Origin: Candidatus Omnitrophota bacterium
GTDB taxonomy: Bacteria > Omnitrophota > Gorgyraeia > Duberdicusellales > 4484-171
DNA length: 41,045 bases
NCBI GenBank assembly: GCA_024231025.1
Contig: JAAEQW010000197.1
Coordinates: forward strand, 1 to 41,045
Direction of reading: 5' to 3'
Shown in pieces: positions 26,864 to 37,772 of the stretch. Made by a program: the position numbers and the translations under genes. Numbering within the stretch: position 1 is the stretch's first letter; the number at the start of each line of letters is the position of its first letter. The notes under the pieces were generated by a model. The model was not told the DNA's origin, searched no databases, and worked only from the letters and a program-made list of their open reading frames with translations.

Positions 26864-29629
26864 ATGGAAATGCCAGCGCAATACAATCCGAAGGAAGTCG
26901 AAGAAAAAGCTTACCGTAAGTGGGCCAAGGAGAAGTTGTTTGCCGCCTCTGTAGCGGAAAATAGCGATCCTTTTTCGATTGTTATACCACCGCCGAATGT
27001 TACCGGGATTCTTCATATGGGTCATGCGCTAAATAGTACGATTCAAGATGTTATGATCCGTTTTAAGGGGATGAAGGGTTGCCAATCCCTTTGGATGCCT
27101 GGTACCGATCATGCCGGTATCGCTACCCAAAATGTCGTTGAGCGAAATTTGGCGAAAGATGGGCTTAAAAAGGAAGATCTTGGCCGCGATAAGTTTAACG
27201 AAAAACTTTGGGAATGGACAAATAGTCATGGTTCTACAATAATTAGTCAGCTTAAACGTCTTGGTGCGGCTTGTGATTGGGATCGAACTCGCTTTACGAT
27301 GGATGATGCTTATTCTGATGCGATAAAGGAAGTTTTTGTTACGCTTTACGAGAAAGGCTTGATATACAAAGGTAACTATATCATAAATTGGTGTCCGCGC
27401 TGCAAAACTGCTCTTAGTGATGAGGAATCACCGCATCGAGATATAGATGGATGGCTTTACTATATTAAATACCCCGTGAGCAGACCAGAGGCGGATAATC
27501 AGAAAGCAGAATCATATATAGTTGTTGCTACGACCAGGCCCGAAACAATGCTCGGTGATACTGCAGTTGCGATTAATCCTAATGATTCGCGCTATGATTA
27601 TTTAAAAGGTAGTGACGTTATATTGCCGATAGTTAATCGCAAGCTTAGAGTTATTGAGGATGAAGCGGTTGACCCTGAGTTTGGTACGGGTATCGTTAAA
27701 GTTACCCCCGCGCATGATCCAATTGATTTTGCAATGGGGAAAAAACATAATTTGGAATTTATCAATATAATGAATGCCGATGCTACCCTTAATGATAATG
27801 CTACAGCGATGTTTGCCGGGATGGATCGATTCCGAGGGCGTCAGGCATTGTTGGATATTCTTTACGAAAAGAAATTAATAGAAAAAAAAGAACCGTACAA
27901 AATTGCTGCGGGGCACTGCTACCGGTGTAATACGATTATTGAACCGTGGGTTTCTGCGCAATGGTTTGTTAAAATGAAACCGTTAGCGCAAAAAGCAATT
28001 AAAGTGGTAGAGGACGATGAGGTTAAATTTTATCCGCCGCGCTGGAAGAAAGTATACCTTAATTGGATGTATGATATTCATGACTGGTGCATTTCCCGCC
28101 AGATCTGGTGGGGGCATAGATTGCCGGTATATTACTGCAAACAATGCCTTAATCAAACCGGTAATCAGACCATAGACCATAGACAACAGATTGTAGACCA
28201 AAATTCAAAAACAAAAAATAATAAAGAGAGCAATGTTGGAATAATTGTTAGTCGGGATACTCCGGATAAGTGTCCGAGCTGTGGAGGAAGCGATTTAGTT
28301 CAGGAAGAGGATGTCCTAGACACTTGGTTTTCAAGTTGGCTTTGGCCATTTGCAACTTTTTATTGGCCATTTGGGAAGACCATAGACCACAGACCACAGA
28401 CCATAGACCTGGAAACGAAAAGAGAAGAATTAAGCTACTTCTATCCGACGAATATTTTGGTTACTGCTTCAGAGATTTTATTTTTCTGGGTTGCTAGAAT
28501 GATTATGGCGGGAATGGAGTTTATGGGTGAGATTCCATTTCGTGATGTATTGATTCATGGAACAGTGCGCGATGAGTACGGAGTAAAAATGTCGAAGTCA
28601 TTAGGCAACACCATTGACCCATTGGAGATTATTGATAAATTTGGTGCTGATGCCTTGCGTTTCTCTTTGATGTTTTTAGCTGCCAGTGGATCGGACATTT
28701 ATCTTTCCGAAGAAAAATTTTTAATCGGAAGAAATTTTTGCAATAAGATATATAATAGTGCACGCTTTTTATTTTTAAAAATTAAAGAAAACAATCTAGT
28801 AGTAGATAATCTCAATTTGGATAGTTTGAATGAAATCGACCGTTGGGTTCTTAAAGAATTAAACCAAACTATTGAAGAGGCTTCAAAATATTTAGAATCG
28901 TATCGAATTAATGAAGCGACTAAACGAGTGTATGACTTTTTTTGGCATACATTCTGTGACTGGTATTTAGAAATAGTTAAAGACGATTTTACTTTACCTA
29001 AGGCAAAAGTTTTGATCCATACATTGATCAGTACTCTAAAAATGCTTCATCCGATTATGCCTTTTATTACTGAAGAAATTTTCGAAGCGGTTGGCAAAAA
29101 CACAAAGTTAACCCAAGAGAGTAGCATTATGGTAGCGTCTTGGCCTAGGAAAACAGAGCTGAACATAGACGCCCGCAAAGAAGAAATTACGAAATCACTT
29201 TTTAATACAATTAAAGAAATGCGTAACATAAAAACCGACCTTGGTCTTGGAACAAAAAAAGTTAAATTAAAAATTAAGATCACAAGTGACACAAAAGATG
29301 TTTGGGCGAAAAATGAATCATGGATTAAGAGGCTTACGATTTTAGATACTATCGAAATTTGTGAGGACTTAAATCGTGTTCTTTATCGAAACGATTTCTG
29401 GGAATTGAATTTTGACATCGATGACATCGATAAAAGCACTTTTGTTGCGTCTCTAGATAAAAAAATAAATCATGCGAAGGGATTTTTAAGTAAGGTTTCT
29501 AAAAAATTAGAAAACAAGCGTTTTATAGAAAACGCTCCGGGCGATACAGTAGAAAAAGAAAGACTTAAATTCAAACAGACATCTGCACAAAAGAGCCGTT
29601 TGCAGGAGTTACGTGATGCATTTAAATAA
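26864..29629 (+). CDS. valS: Valyl-tRNA synthetase, with two heptad-repeat-derived peptide segments
   Basis: PPPNVTGILHMGHALN...WMPGTDHAGIATQ...EDVLDTWFSSWLWPF...GVKMSKSLGNTIDP. Confidence 0.97.
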   Translation: MEMPAQYNPKEVEEKAYRKWAKEKLFAASVAENSDPFSIVIPPPNVTGILHMGHALNSTIQDVMIRFKGMKGCQSLWMPGTDHAGIATQNVVERNLAKDGLKKEDLGRDKFNEKLWEWTNSHGSTIISQLKRLGAACDWDRTRFTMDDAYSDAIKEVFVTLYEKGLIYKGNYIINWCPRCKTALSDEESPHRDIDGWLYYIKYPVSRPEADNQKAESYIVVATTRPETMLGDTAVAINPNDSRYDYLKGSDVILPIVNRKLRVIEDEAVDPEFGTGIVKVTPAHDPIDFAMGKKHNLEFINIMNADATLNDNATAMFAGMDRFRGRQALLDILYEKKLIEKKEPYKIAAGHCYRCNTIIEPWVSAQWFVKMKPLAQKAIKVVEDDEVKFYPPRWKKVYLNWMYDIHDWCISRQIWWGHRLPVYYCKQCLNQTGNQTIDHRQQIVDQNSKTKNNKESNVGIIVSRDTPDKCPSCGGSDLVQEEDVLDTWFSSWLWPFATFYWPFGKTIDHRPQTIDLETKREELSYFYPTNILVTASEILFFWVARMIMAGMEFMGEIPFRDVLIHGTVRDEYGVKMSKSLGNTIDPLEIIDKFGADALRFSLMFLAASGSDIYLSEEKFLIGRNFCNKIYNSARFLFLKIKENNLVVDNLNLDSLNEIDRWVLKELNQTIEEASKYLESYRINEATKRVYDFFWHTFCDWYLEIVKDDFTLPKAKVLIHTLISTLKMLHPIMPFITEEIFEAVGKNTKLTQESSIMVASWPRKTELNIDARKEEITKSLFNTIKEMRNIKTDLGLGTKKVKLKIKITSDTKDVWAKNESWIKRLTILDTIEICEDLNRVLYRNDFWELNFDIDDIDKSTFVASLDKKINHAKGFLSKVSKKLENKRFIENAPGDTVEKERLKFKQTSAQKSRLQELRDAFK
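28167..28201. repeat. Heptad tract inside valS, tract 1
   Basis: AGACCAT|AGACCAT|AGACAAC|AGATTGT|AGACCAA, reverse complement of the intergenic GTCTATG words; encodes QTIDHRQQIVDQ. Confidence 0.9.
28377..28411. repeat. Heptad tract inside valS, tract 2
   Basis: AGACCAT|AGACCAC|AGACCAC|AGACCAT|AGACCTG; encodes KTIDHRPQTIDLE. Confidence 0.9.
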
Positions 29630-30488
29630 TAAACTAAAAACTTTAATTAGAGCTGCTTTACTTGAGGATGTTGGTAAAGGCGATTTAACGACCAAATTTA
29701 CTGTTAGTGAGCGCGCTGTTGGTGAGGCGGTAATTATTGCTAAAGAGAAAGGCATTCTTTGCGGATGCGACCTGATAAAGGCGATTTTTAAATATCAAGA
29801 TAGTAAAATTGCTATCAAAACTTACTGCAAAGATGGTGCTGTTTTACGTAGAGGGCAGCGAGTTATGGCACTTAATGGAAGGTTGCGTTCTATTTTAACC
29901 GGCGAAAGAGTTGCGCTTAATTTCTTGTCGCTTCTTTCGGGTGTTGCCACTGAAACTAAAAAACTTAAAAGTGCGACTAAAGGGCTGAAAGTCAAAATAT
30001 TAGATACACGCAAAACAACTCCTAATTTACGTATGTTGGAAAAATACGCGGTTAGTGTTGGTGGTGGAGCAAATCACAGGGTAAGCCTGAGCGATGGAAT
30101 TATAATTAAAGATAATCATCTTCGCGCGGGAGGTGTTATTGCAGAAGGTAAGCTAGACGCTGAAAAACTAAAGAAAATAATTTCATGTTTACGTAAAGAA
30201 ACCAATTTAAAAATTGAAGTAGAAGTGGAAAACTTTGAAGAGTTTAAAGGGGTACTTAAGTGTTGCCCTTCAATTATAATGCTGGATAATTTTTCCATTA
30301 GCAATCTCAGAAAAGCAGTTACTTTTCGCAACTTACATTATCCAAAAATTAAACTAGAAGCATCCGGAGGCGTTAATTTAAAAACAATTAGAAAAATTGC
30401 CTTAACCGGTGTTAATGCTATTTCTGTTGGTAGCATCACTCATTCTTCTCGCGCTTTAGATTTTTCTTTAGAAGTAATTGAGCGCTAA
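29616..30488 (+). CDS. nadC: Nicotinate-nucleotide pyrophosphorylase (carboxylating)
   Basis: LEDVGKGDLTTKF...GERVALNFLSLLSGVAT...ILDTRKTTPNLRMLEKYAVSVGGGANHR...IIKDNHL. Confidence 0.95.
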   Translation: MHLNNKLKTLIRAALLEDVGKGDLTTKFTVSERAVGEAVIIAKEKGILCGCDLIKAIFKYQDSKIAIKTYCKDGAVLRRGQRVMALNGRLRSILTGERVALNFLSLLSGVATETKKLKSATKGLKVKILDTRKTTPNLRMLEKYAVSVGGGANHRVSLSDGIIIKDNHLRAGGVIAEGKLDAEKLKKIISCLRKETNLKIEVEVENFEEFKGVLKCCPSIIMLDNFSISNLRKAVTFRNLHYPKIKLEASGGVNLKTIRKIALTGVNAISVGSITHSSRALDFSLEVIER

Positions 30489-30502
30489 TACCATTTTGCT
30501 TT

Positions 30503-32494
30503 ATGGAAAAATTTAAACTCCTTAGCAAATTTAAACCCACTGGCGATCAGCCGCAAGCAATTAAAAAAATAGTTAAAAATATCCTAGAAAAAAAACAACA
30601 CCAAACGCTTCTTGGCGTTACAGGTTCCGGAAAAACCTATGCTCTCGCCTGTGCAATCGAAAAGCTAAACCGTCCGGTTCTTGTTATCTCGCATAATAAA
30701 ACACTCGCTAGTCAGCTTTATGCTGAATTTAAAGGATTTTTTCCTAATAATGGTGTTGAGTATTTCGTAAGTTACTACGATTACTATCAACCCGAGAGTT
30801 ATATTCCCCAAACTGACACATATATTGAAAAAGATGCCTCAATCAATGAGAAACTTGATCGCTTGCGTTTGTCTAGTACAAGCTCGCTTGCCCTGCGCCG
30901 CGATGTTCTGGTGGTTGCGTCAGTGTCGGCTATATATAACCTTGGTTCGCCGCAGGATTATCAAAATCTAACCGTTTCTTTGAAAGTTGGTGAAAACACC
31001 TCTCTAGAGGAAGTGCTAAAGAAGCTTATTAGTATACAGTATGAGAGAAACGATATTGATTTTAAGCGCAGTACTTTTCGCGTGCGCGGAGATACTGTCG
31101 ATATTTTTCCTGCGTATAAGGAAATTGCGTATCGAATTGAATTCTTCGCTGATTCTATCGAAAAAATTTACGAAATTAATCCAATAACCGGCAAAAGAGG
31201 AAATAGTTTTACCACGCTTGGCATATATCCAGCTAAGCACTTTATGATTGAGGAAGGCAAAATTAATAGCGCGATTACAACAATTACCGCTGAACTAGGA
31301 GAACGCCTAAAAGAGCTAAATTCACAGGGAAAAATGCTCGAAGCCGAACGACTAAAGCGCCGCACTCTTTACGATGCCGAGATGTTAAAAGAATGTGGGT
31401 ATTGTTGTGGTATCGAAAACTATTCACGTCATCTATCGAATCGCCCCGGCGGATCCCGTCCATTCTGCCTTTTAGATTATTTCCCTAGTGATTTTATTAC
31501 AATCGTCGACGAGAGTCATGTTACGATTCCTCAAATAAGAGGAATGTTTGCCGGTGATAAATCTCGAAAACAAACCTTGGTTGATTTTGGGTTTCGTCTT
31601 CGCTCATGTCTAGATAATCGTCCCCTTAAATTTGATGAGTTTATGGAGCTAACTAAACAAATTGTTTTTGTTTCGGCAACGCCGTCAGATTTTGAAATTG
31701 GGCTTTCAAAAAATGATGTAATTGAGCAAATTATTCGTCCAACAGGAATACTTGATCCGGAAATTAAAGTGCGCAAAACAGAAAACCAAATCGATGATCT
31801 GATAAAAGAAATTAAACTGCGCATAAAAAACAAAGAAAGAACATTAGTTACTACTTTAACTAAACGTATGTCTGAGGATTTGAGCCAATATTTAAAAGAA
31901 GCGGGGATAAAAACAACCTATATGCATTCGGAAATCAATACCCTTCAAAGAACACAAATCTTAAAAGACTTGCGCTTAAAGAAGTTTGACTGCTTGGTTG
32001 GGATTAATCTTTTGCGTGAAGGCTTAGACCTACCGGAAGTCTCACTTATTGCAATTTTAGATGCCGACAAAGAAGGTTTTCTTCGTTCGGCAACATCTTT
32101 AATTCAAACTGCTGGACGTTGTGCGCGCAATGTGAATGGTTTGGTTTTGATGTATGCAGACACTATTACAAAATCAATGGATAAAGCCATAAAGATAAGT
32201 AGACGAAGAAGGGATCTTCAACTAAAATATAATGAGGCCAATAATATTACACCAAAGAGCATTACTAAAAGCATAAACGAAGGTATTGAGATGCACCTTC
32301 GCCAAGAAGATAGCATAGAGCAACGACTTGATTTTAATGATAGTGCGATTGAGTTGCGTAATATTGTTGCTCAATTAGAGAAAGATATGTATATTGCGGC
32401 AAAGAATTTACATTTTGAACGTGCTGCGCAATTGCGTGACAAAATTAAAGAATTGAAAGAACTTGTAAAAAGCGGTAATTATGATCATAGTTGA
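30503..32494 (+). CDS. uvrB: Excinuclease ABC subunit UvrB
   Basis: GDQPQAIKKI...LLGVTGSGKTYALA...VSYYDYYQPESYIPQTDTYIEKDASINEKLDRLR; C-terminal UVR motif. Confidence 0.97.
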   Translation: MEKFKLLSKFKPTGDQPQAIKKIVKNILEKKQHQTLLGVTGSGKTYALACAIEKLNRPVLVISHNKTLASQLYAEFKGFFPNNGVEYFVSYYDYYQPESYIPQTDTYIEKDASINEKLDRLRLSSTSSLALRRDVLVVASVSAIYNLGSPQDYQNLTVSLKVGENTSLEEVLKKLISIQYERNDIDFKRSTFRVRGDTVDIFPAYKEIAYRIEFFADSIEKIYEINPITGKRGNSFTTLGIYPAKHFMIEEGKINSAITTITAELGERLKELNSQGKMLEAERLKRRTLYDAEMLKECGYCCGIENYSRHLSNRPGGSRPFCLLDYFPSDFITIVDESHVTIPQIRGMFAGDKSRKQTLVDFGFRLRSCLDNRPLKFDEFMELTKQIVFVSATPSDFEIGLSKNDVIEQIIRPTGILDPEIKVRKTENQIDDLIKEIKLRIKNKERTLVTTLTKRMSEDLSQYLKEAGIKTTYMHSEINTLQRTQILKDLRLKKFDCLVGINLLREGLDLPEVSLIAILDADKEGFLRSATSLIQTAGRCARNVNGLVLMYADTITKSMDKAIKISRRRRDLQLKYNEANNITPKSITKSINEGIEMHLRQEDSIEQRLDFNDSAIELRNIVAQLEKDMYIAAKNLHFERAAQLRDKIKELKELVKSGNYDHS

Positions 32495-33215
32495 TGTTGG
32501 AAATACAACAATTCATTTTGCTTGGGAGAGAAAGCGCAAAATTCGAAAACATTTTAAATTAGAAACGCAAAAGGCAACATCTGCGTCAATAAGAAAAGTT
32601 TTGCTTTCTACCTTCGATAAGGATATCGTGGTTTGTTCGGTTGTTCCTGCCATAACCAAGCTATTTAAAAAAAAATTACCTAACGGAAAAAAGGTTTATA
32701 TCGTTGGTCAGAACATAAAAGTTCCGATTAAATCTTTTTATGATAAGCGCACAATTGGCATGGATCGATTGGTGGCAGCATTTGCCGCTAAAGTATTTTA
32801 CCCGTCGACACGTTTGGTTATTGATTTTGGTACCGCTATTACTTTTGACTTTTTGTCAAAAAATAATGATTATCAAGGGGGTCTAATCTTGCCGGGTATT
32901 GGATCAACGTTGAAGGTTTTTTCGGGATGTGCTCTTCTTCCATATAAAATAAATAAAAAAAGAAAGCAACATCTTGTGCCACGTGACACGCATGAAAGCA
33001 TAAATCAGGGGGTAGACGAAGGATTTTCATGTATGGTTAACGGCATGGTTGAGAAGTACCGCAAGAAATTAAAATTTAAGAAAACCGACAAAATTGTTAT
33101 CACCGGTGGTGAAGCCGAAACAATCATGAAATATTTAAAATTTACCAACATTTACGACAAGAATCTCATCCTTAACGGTCTAGTCGCACTTAGATGCTTG
33201 ACCAGTGAGTCATAA
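32481..33215 (+). CDS. coaX: Type III pantothenate kinase
   Basis: MIIVDVGNTTIHFA...GMDRLVAAFAAK...LVIDFGTAITFDFL...GGLILPGI. Confidence 0.92.
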   Translation: MIIVDVGNTTIHFAWERKRKIRKHFKLETQKATSASIRKVLLSTFDKDIVVCSVVPAITKLFKKKLPNGKKVYIVGQNIKVPIKSFYDKRTIGMDRLVAAFAAKVFYPSTRLVIDFGTAITFDFLSKNNDYQGGLILPGIGSTLKVFSGCALLPYKINKKRKQHLVPRDTHESINQGVDEGFSCMVNGMVEKYRKKLKFKKTDKIVITGGEAETIMKYLKFTNIYDKNLILNGLVALRCLTSES

Positions 33216-33267
33216 AGCATTATTTTCCAGCCATTTATGAATTTTTCAAAAAGCTAATAAAAAATTC

Positions 33268-33295
33268 TTGACAATAAATGTTGCTTTAGTATAAT
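33268..33295 (+). promoter_or_regulatory. Consensus sigma70-type promoter of groES-groEL
   Basis: TTGACA-16 bp-TATAAT. Confidence 0.8.
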
Positions 33296-33321
33296 TATCA
33301 CTCCCCAAGGGAGATTGCTAA
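33295..33321 (+). promoter_or_regulatory. CIRCE element (HrcA operator)
   Basis: TTATCACTC-N9-GATTGCTAA vs consensus TTAGCACTC-N9-GAGTGCTAA: one mismatch per arm, exact 9-bp spacer. Confidence 0.85.
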
Positions 33322-33353
33322 TTATGGGTTGTTACAAATTATAGGAGGTAGCA

Positions 33354-33640
33354 TGAAGATTAATCTGTTAGAAGATCGGGTGCTTATTGAGCAGTCGAAG
33401 GGCTTGGAGAAAACAAAGGGCGGAATTGTCCTTCCTGATAGTGCGCAAGAAAAGCCACAAGAGGGTAAAATTGTTGCTGTTGGCGAAGGTAAGAAAAACG
33501 ATGATGGCAAATTGGTTGCTCTTACGGTAAAGGTAGGAGATAAGGTGCTCTATGGGAAATACTCTGGAACCGCGCTTAAGGTGGACGATGAAGAGTATAT
33601 TATGGTTCGTGAAAGTGATGTTGTCGCAATATTGGGCTAG
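33354..33640 (+). CDS. groES: Co-chaperonin GroES
   Basis: MKINLLEDRVLIEQSKGLEKTKGGIVLPDSAQEKPQEGKIVAVGEG...GDKVLYGKYSGT; RBS taggagg. Confidence 0.96.
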
Positions 33641-33657
33641 ATGGTACTTCGGGACGG

Positions 33658-33719
33658 AACCCTCAGTGCCAATAAAATTTAGGGAATAACCCTAGACAAC
33701 AATAATTTTATTGGAGGTT
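33658..33719 (+). promoter_or_regulatory. Candidate RBS-sequestering RNA structure upstream of groEL
   Basis: CCAATAAAATT (33669-33679) pairs AATTTTATTGG (33704-33714), overlapping the GGAGG RBS (33713-33717); AACCCT (33658-33663) could pair AGGTT; inner hairpin TAGGG-aataa-CCCTA. Confidence 0.5.
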
Positions 33720-33721
33720 GA

Positions 33722-35383
<1,662 letters not shown>

Positions 35384-35401
35384 AACGCCGAAAAACTAAA
35401 G

Positions 35402-35441
35402 AAAACCCATGTACACCTACGCGGTGTACATGGGTTTTTTT
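35402..35441 (+). terminator. Intrinsic terminator of groESL
   Basis: AAAACCCATGTACACC-tacgc-GGTGTACATGGGTTTT perfect 16-bp stem followed by T-tract. Confidence 0.92.
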
Positions 35442-35442
35442 A

Positions 35443-35470
35443 TTGACAATGGCGGTTAAGCCGTTATAAT
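35443..35470 (+). promoter_or_regulatory. Consensus promoter of glycosyltransferase gene
   Basis: TTGACA-16 bp-TATAAT; ATG 9 nt after the -10. Confidence 0.75.
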
Positions 35471-35478
35471 TGTGCACT

Positions 35479-36294
35479 ATGAAAATAAGCATGATTGTTT
35501 TAACGAAAAATGAGAGTAGCCGGATAAAAGAATGCCTCGAAAGCATGCATGGTTGGGCCGATGAAATCATAATTGTCGACGACGAAAGCACCGACGATAC
35601 CTGTCAAATTGCCTCTAATTATACTGACAAAATTTTTAAACGTAAAATGAACCTTGAGGGACAGCAAAGAAATTTTGGTGCCTCTAAAGCCAGCAATGAT
35701 TGGGTTATGATGATTGACAGCGATGAGCGCATGACTTCTGAATTGCAGCAAGAGATAGAAGAGCGCCTAGCCGACAGCGACGAAAAGACGGTTGCCTATT
35801 GGGTTCCCCGCAGAAATTATATCGGCAATTACTGGTTGCGCTATGGCGGTTGGTATCCTGCAGCGCACATAAAGGTGTACAAAAAAGGATATCTGACTTG
35901 GAGAGAAGGCGCGCATGAGTTGGTGCATCCTGGTATAGATATTAAGGATGGCTACAAGGGTACGACGCTAACAAAAGATCTTATTCATTACAACTTTAAA
36001 AATATTGAAGATTATATCAGCAAGGTAAATCGCCAAACAACACTAGACGCTCTTAAGTGGCACATTACTGGCAAGAAGATTAGTTTTTTTCGTGCTATAT
36101 GGAAAACTTTCGATCGTTTCGGTCGTCGTCAGATAAGAAAAAAGGGGCACAAGGACGGCTTTTATGGTTTTGTTGCATCTTCATTAAGTGGTCTTTACCA
36201 ATTTTTTACTTACATCAAATTCTGTGAAATAAAAAAATACGGTTCCTACCTTGATATTATTGAAAATAAAAAATCAATAAGCACGGATGCTTAA
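35479..36294 (+). CDS. Family 2 glycosyltransferase, LPS core type (WaaE/KdtX-like)
   Basis: KISMIVLTKNESSRIKECLESMHGWADEIIIVDDESTDDT...WVMMIDSDERMTSEL. Confidence 0.92.
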   Translation: MKISMIVLTKNESSRIKECLESMHGWADEIIIVDDESTDDTCQIASNYTDKIFKRKMNLEGQQRNFGASKASNDWVMMIDSDERMTSELQQEIEERLADSDEKTVAYWVPRRNYIGNYWLRYGGWYPAAHIKVYKKGYLTWREGAHELVHPGIDIKDGYKGTTLTKDLIHYNFKNIEDYISKVNRQTTLDALKWHITGKKISFFRAIWKTFDRFGRRQIRKKGHKDGFYGFVASSLSGLYQFFTYIKFCEIKKYGSYLDIIENKKSISTDA

Positions 36295-37042
36295 CTACCA
36301 CAAAACACGACTTTATCAATCTTTTAGTTGTTTTTCCACAGCTTTTAAAAGCATAAAACGCAACTTTCAGGCGAAGAAATTTGAAAGTGAAGTTTCAATT
36401 TTAAACAAGTTCATATCCAAAGGAAGTGTGTGTGTCGACATTGGCGGAGCTTACGGTCGTTATGCGTTTGCGATGTCTAAACTAGTTGGTCAAGCTGGGC
36501 GGATACATAGTTTTGAGCCAGGTAAGTATAGCTTCAATGTTTTATCAACAGTAGTTAAATTTTGTCGATTAAAAAATGTAACCATTACTAAAAAGGCTCT
36601 TTCAAATAGTTCCGGGAGTATAAAACTATTTAGTCCAGTCAAGCAGAGTGGAAGAATTGGTCCGTCGTTAGCGTATATCGCTGATCGAGGGTTATCCGAT
36701 GCCCTAAGTGAAGAGGTAGAAATGACAACACTCGATGAGTATTGTTCAAAAAATAATATCAACCACGTTGATTTTATTAAATGTGATACTGAAGGTGCGG
36801 AATTACTGGCTTTTCATGGTGCCAGAGAAATGATCGCTAAGTGTAAGCCGGTTGTGCTTTCAGAGGTTGATAAGGGCCATTTAAGCCGCCATAACCACAC
36901 TCCTGCGCAAATGTTTCAGTTTTTTTCCGATATGGGGTATGTTGCCTATATATACCGAAACAGCAAGTTTACCTTGGTAAACTCACTAAATGACGACGCT
37001 AACTACTTTTTTGTTCCATCCGCAAGAGAAAATCTCGCATAA
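36287..37042 (+). CDS. FkbM-family methyltransferase
   Basis: VCVDIGGAYGRYAFAMSKLVGQAGRIHSFEPG...LDEYCSKNNINHVDFIKCDTEGAELLAFHGA. Confidence 0.9.
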   Translation: MLNYHKTRLYQSFSCFSTAFKSIKRNFQAKKFESEVSILNKFISKGSVCVDIGGAYGRYAFAMSKLVGQAGRIHSFEPGKYSFNVLSTVVKFCRLKNVTITKKALSNSSGSIKLFSPVKQSGRIGPSLAYIADRGLSDALSEEVEMTTLDEYCSKNNINHVDFIKCDTEGAELLAFHGAREMIAKCKPVVLSEVDKGHLSRHNHTPAQMFQFFSDMGYVAYIYRNSKFTLVNSLNDDANYFFVPSARENLA

Positions 37043-37088
37043 AACAAGGGTAAAAGTTTCTCATTGCGACTTTTACTCTATATTTTCT
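37034..37088. repeat. 55-bp direct repeat copy 1, overlapping methyltransferase stop; contains hairpin GTAAAAGT/ACTTTTAC
   Basis: 53/55 identical to 37161-37215. Confidence 0.92.
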
Positions 37089-37105
37089 GCTGTGGTAAAT
37101 CACCT

Positions 37106-37126
37106 GGTCTGGCTTCGCTCCAGACC
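37106..37126. other. Perfect hairpin GGTCTGG-cttcgct-CCAGACC
   Basis: 7-bp stem between the two 55-bp direct repeats. Confidence 0.6.
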
Positions 37127-37160
37127 TACGTTACGCGCTGATATAAACATCGCTATTTCC

Positions 37161-37215
37161 CTCGCATAAAACAAGAGCAAAAGTTTCTCATTGCGACTTT
37201 TACTCTATATTTTCT
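37161..37215. repeat. 55-bp direct repeat copy 2
   Basis: ctcgcataaaacaagagcaaaagtttctcattgcgacttttactctatattttct. Confidence 0.92.
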
Positions 37216-37271
37216 AAAAATCCGTACCAGGTATCAATTAATTGAGGTAACCAATAGCTAATGCGGTGAGC

Positions 37272-37456
37272 TGGTGCCTCCGGTAAAATAGCTATTTGTT
37301 GCTTCGCGCATGAGTCCTTTGAATGTAATCGGCGAAAAGTCGATAAGCGAAATGCCCACAACAAAGAACTCCACGGCTTCGCGCGTGGAGGCGAACCGGA
37401 CATCAAGCCTTCGCAAAAATAGATTTCACCTGCGGCTAATCTTGCCTATCGTTTTT
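37272..37456. repeat. 185-bp dispersed structured repeat, copy 2
   Basis: Ungapped match to 15732-15916. Confidence 0.92.
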
Positions 37457-37478
37457 GGGAGTTTGGTAACGAGGTATT

Positions 37479-37606
37479 AACGCAAAACTAAAAGCGCAAA
37501 ATGCAAAGCCATAGCGTAAAATTTAAAAGTAAATAAACTCTTTATTTCGGAAAGAAATTTTGAATTTTGAATTATGGTTTTTCGCTCTCAGCTTTTTGTT
37601 TTTAGC
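37479..37606. repeat. Degenerate heptad-periodic inverted element, A-rich family copy B
   Basis: AACGCAA|AACTAAA|AGCGCAA|AATGCAA|AGCCATA|GCGTAAA|ATTTAAA ... TTTTGAA|TTTTGAA|TTATGGT|TTTTCGC|TCTCAGC|TTTTTGT|TTTTAGC. Confidence 0.88.
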
Positions 37607-37772
37607 TAATTCCTTAATCCTTATGACTTATGACTGTACAAGGATTATAAACGTGTTATTGAAGGACTTGACCCCGTAAATATGCTCCAAGCCAGCGAAC
37701 TTGAAAATATTAGCCTTATGTGATATGATAAAAGGGTGTTGTGATCGAAATTATTCAATCCAGGCATAACTT

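Noticed and set aside
28270-28497. 75-aa alternate-frame ORF in valS containing DHRPQTTDHRPG
   Set aside because: Alternate-frame reading of the heptad tract; valS frame is clearly the coding one
37200-37406. 68-aa minus ORF over repeat copy 2
   Set aside because: Same repeat region; no domain, frame not supported by copy 1
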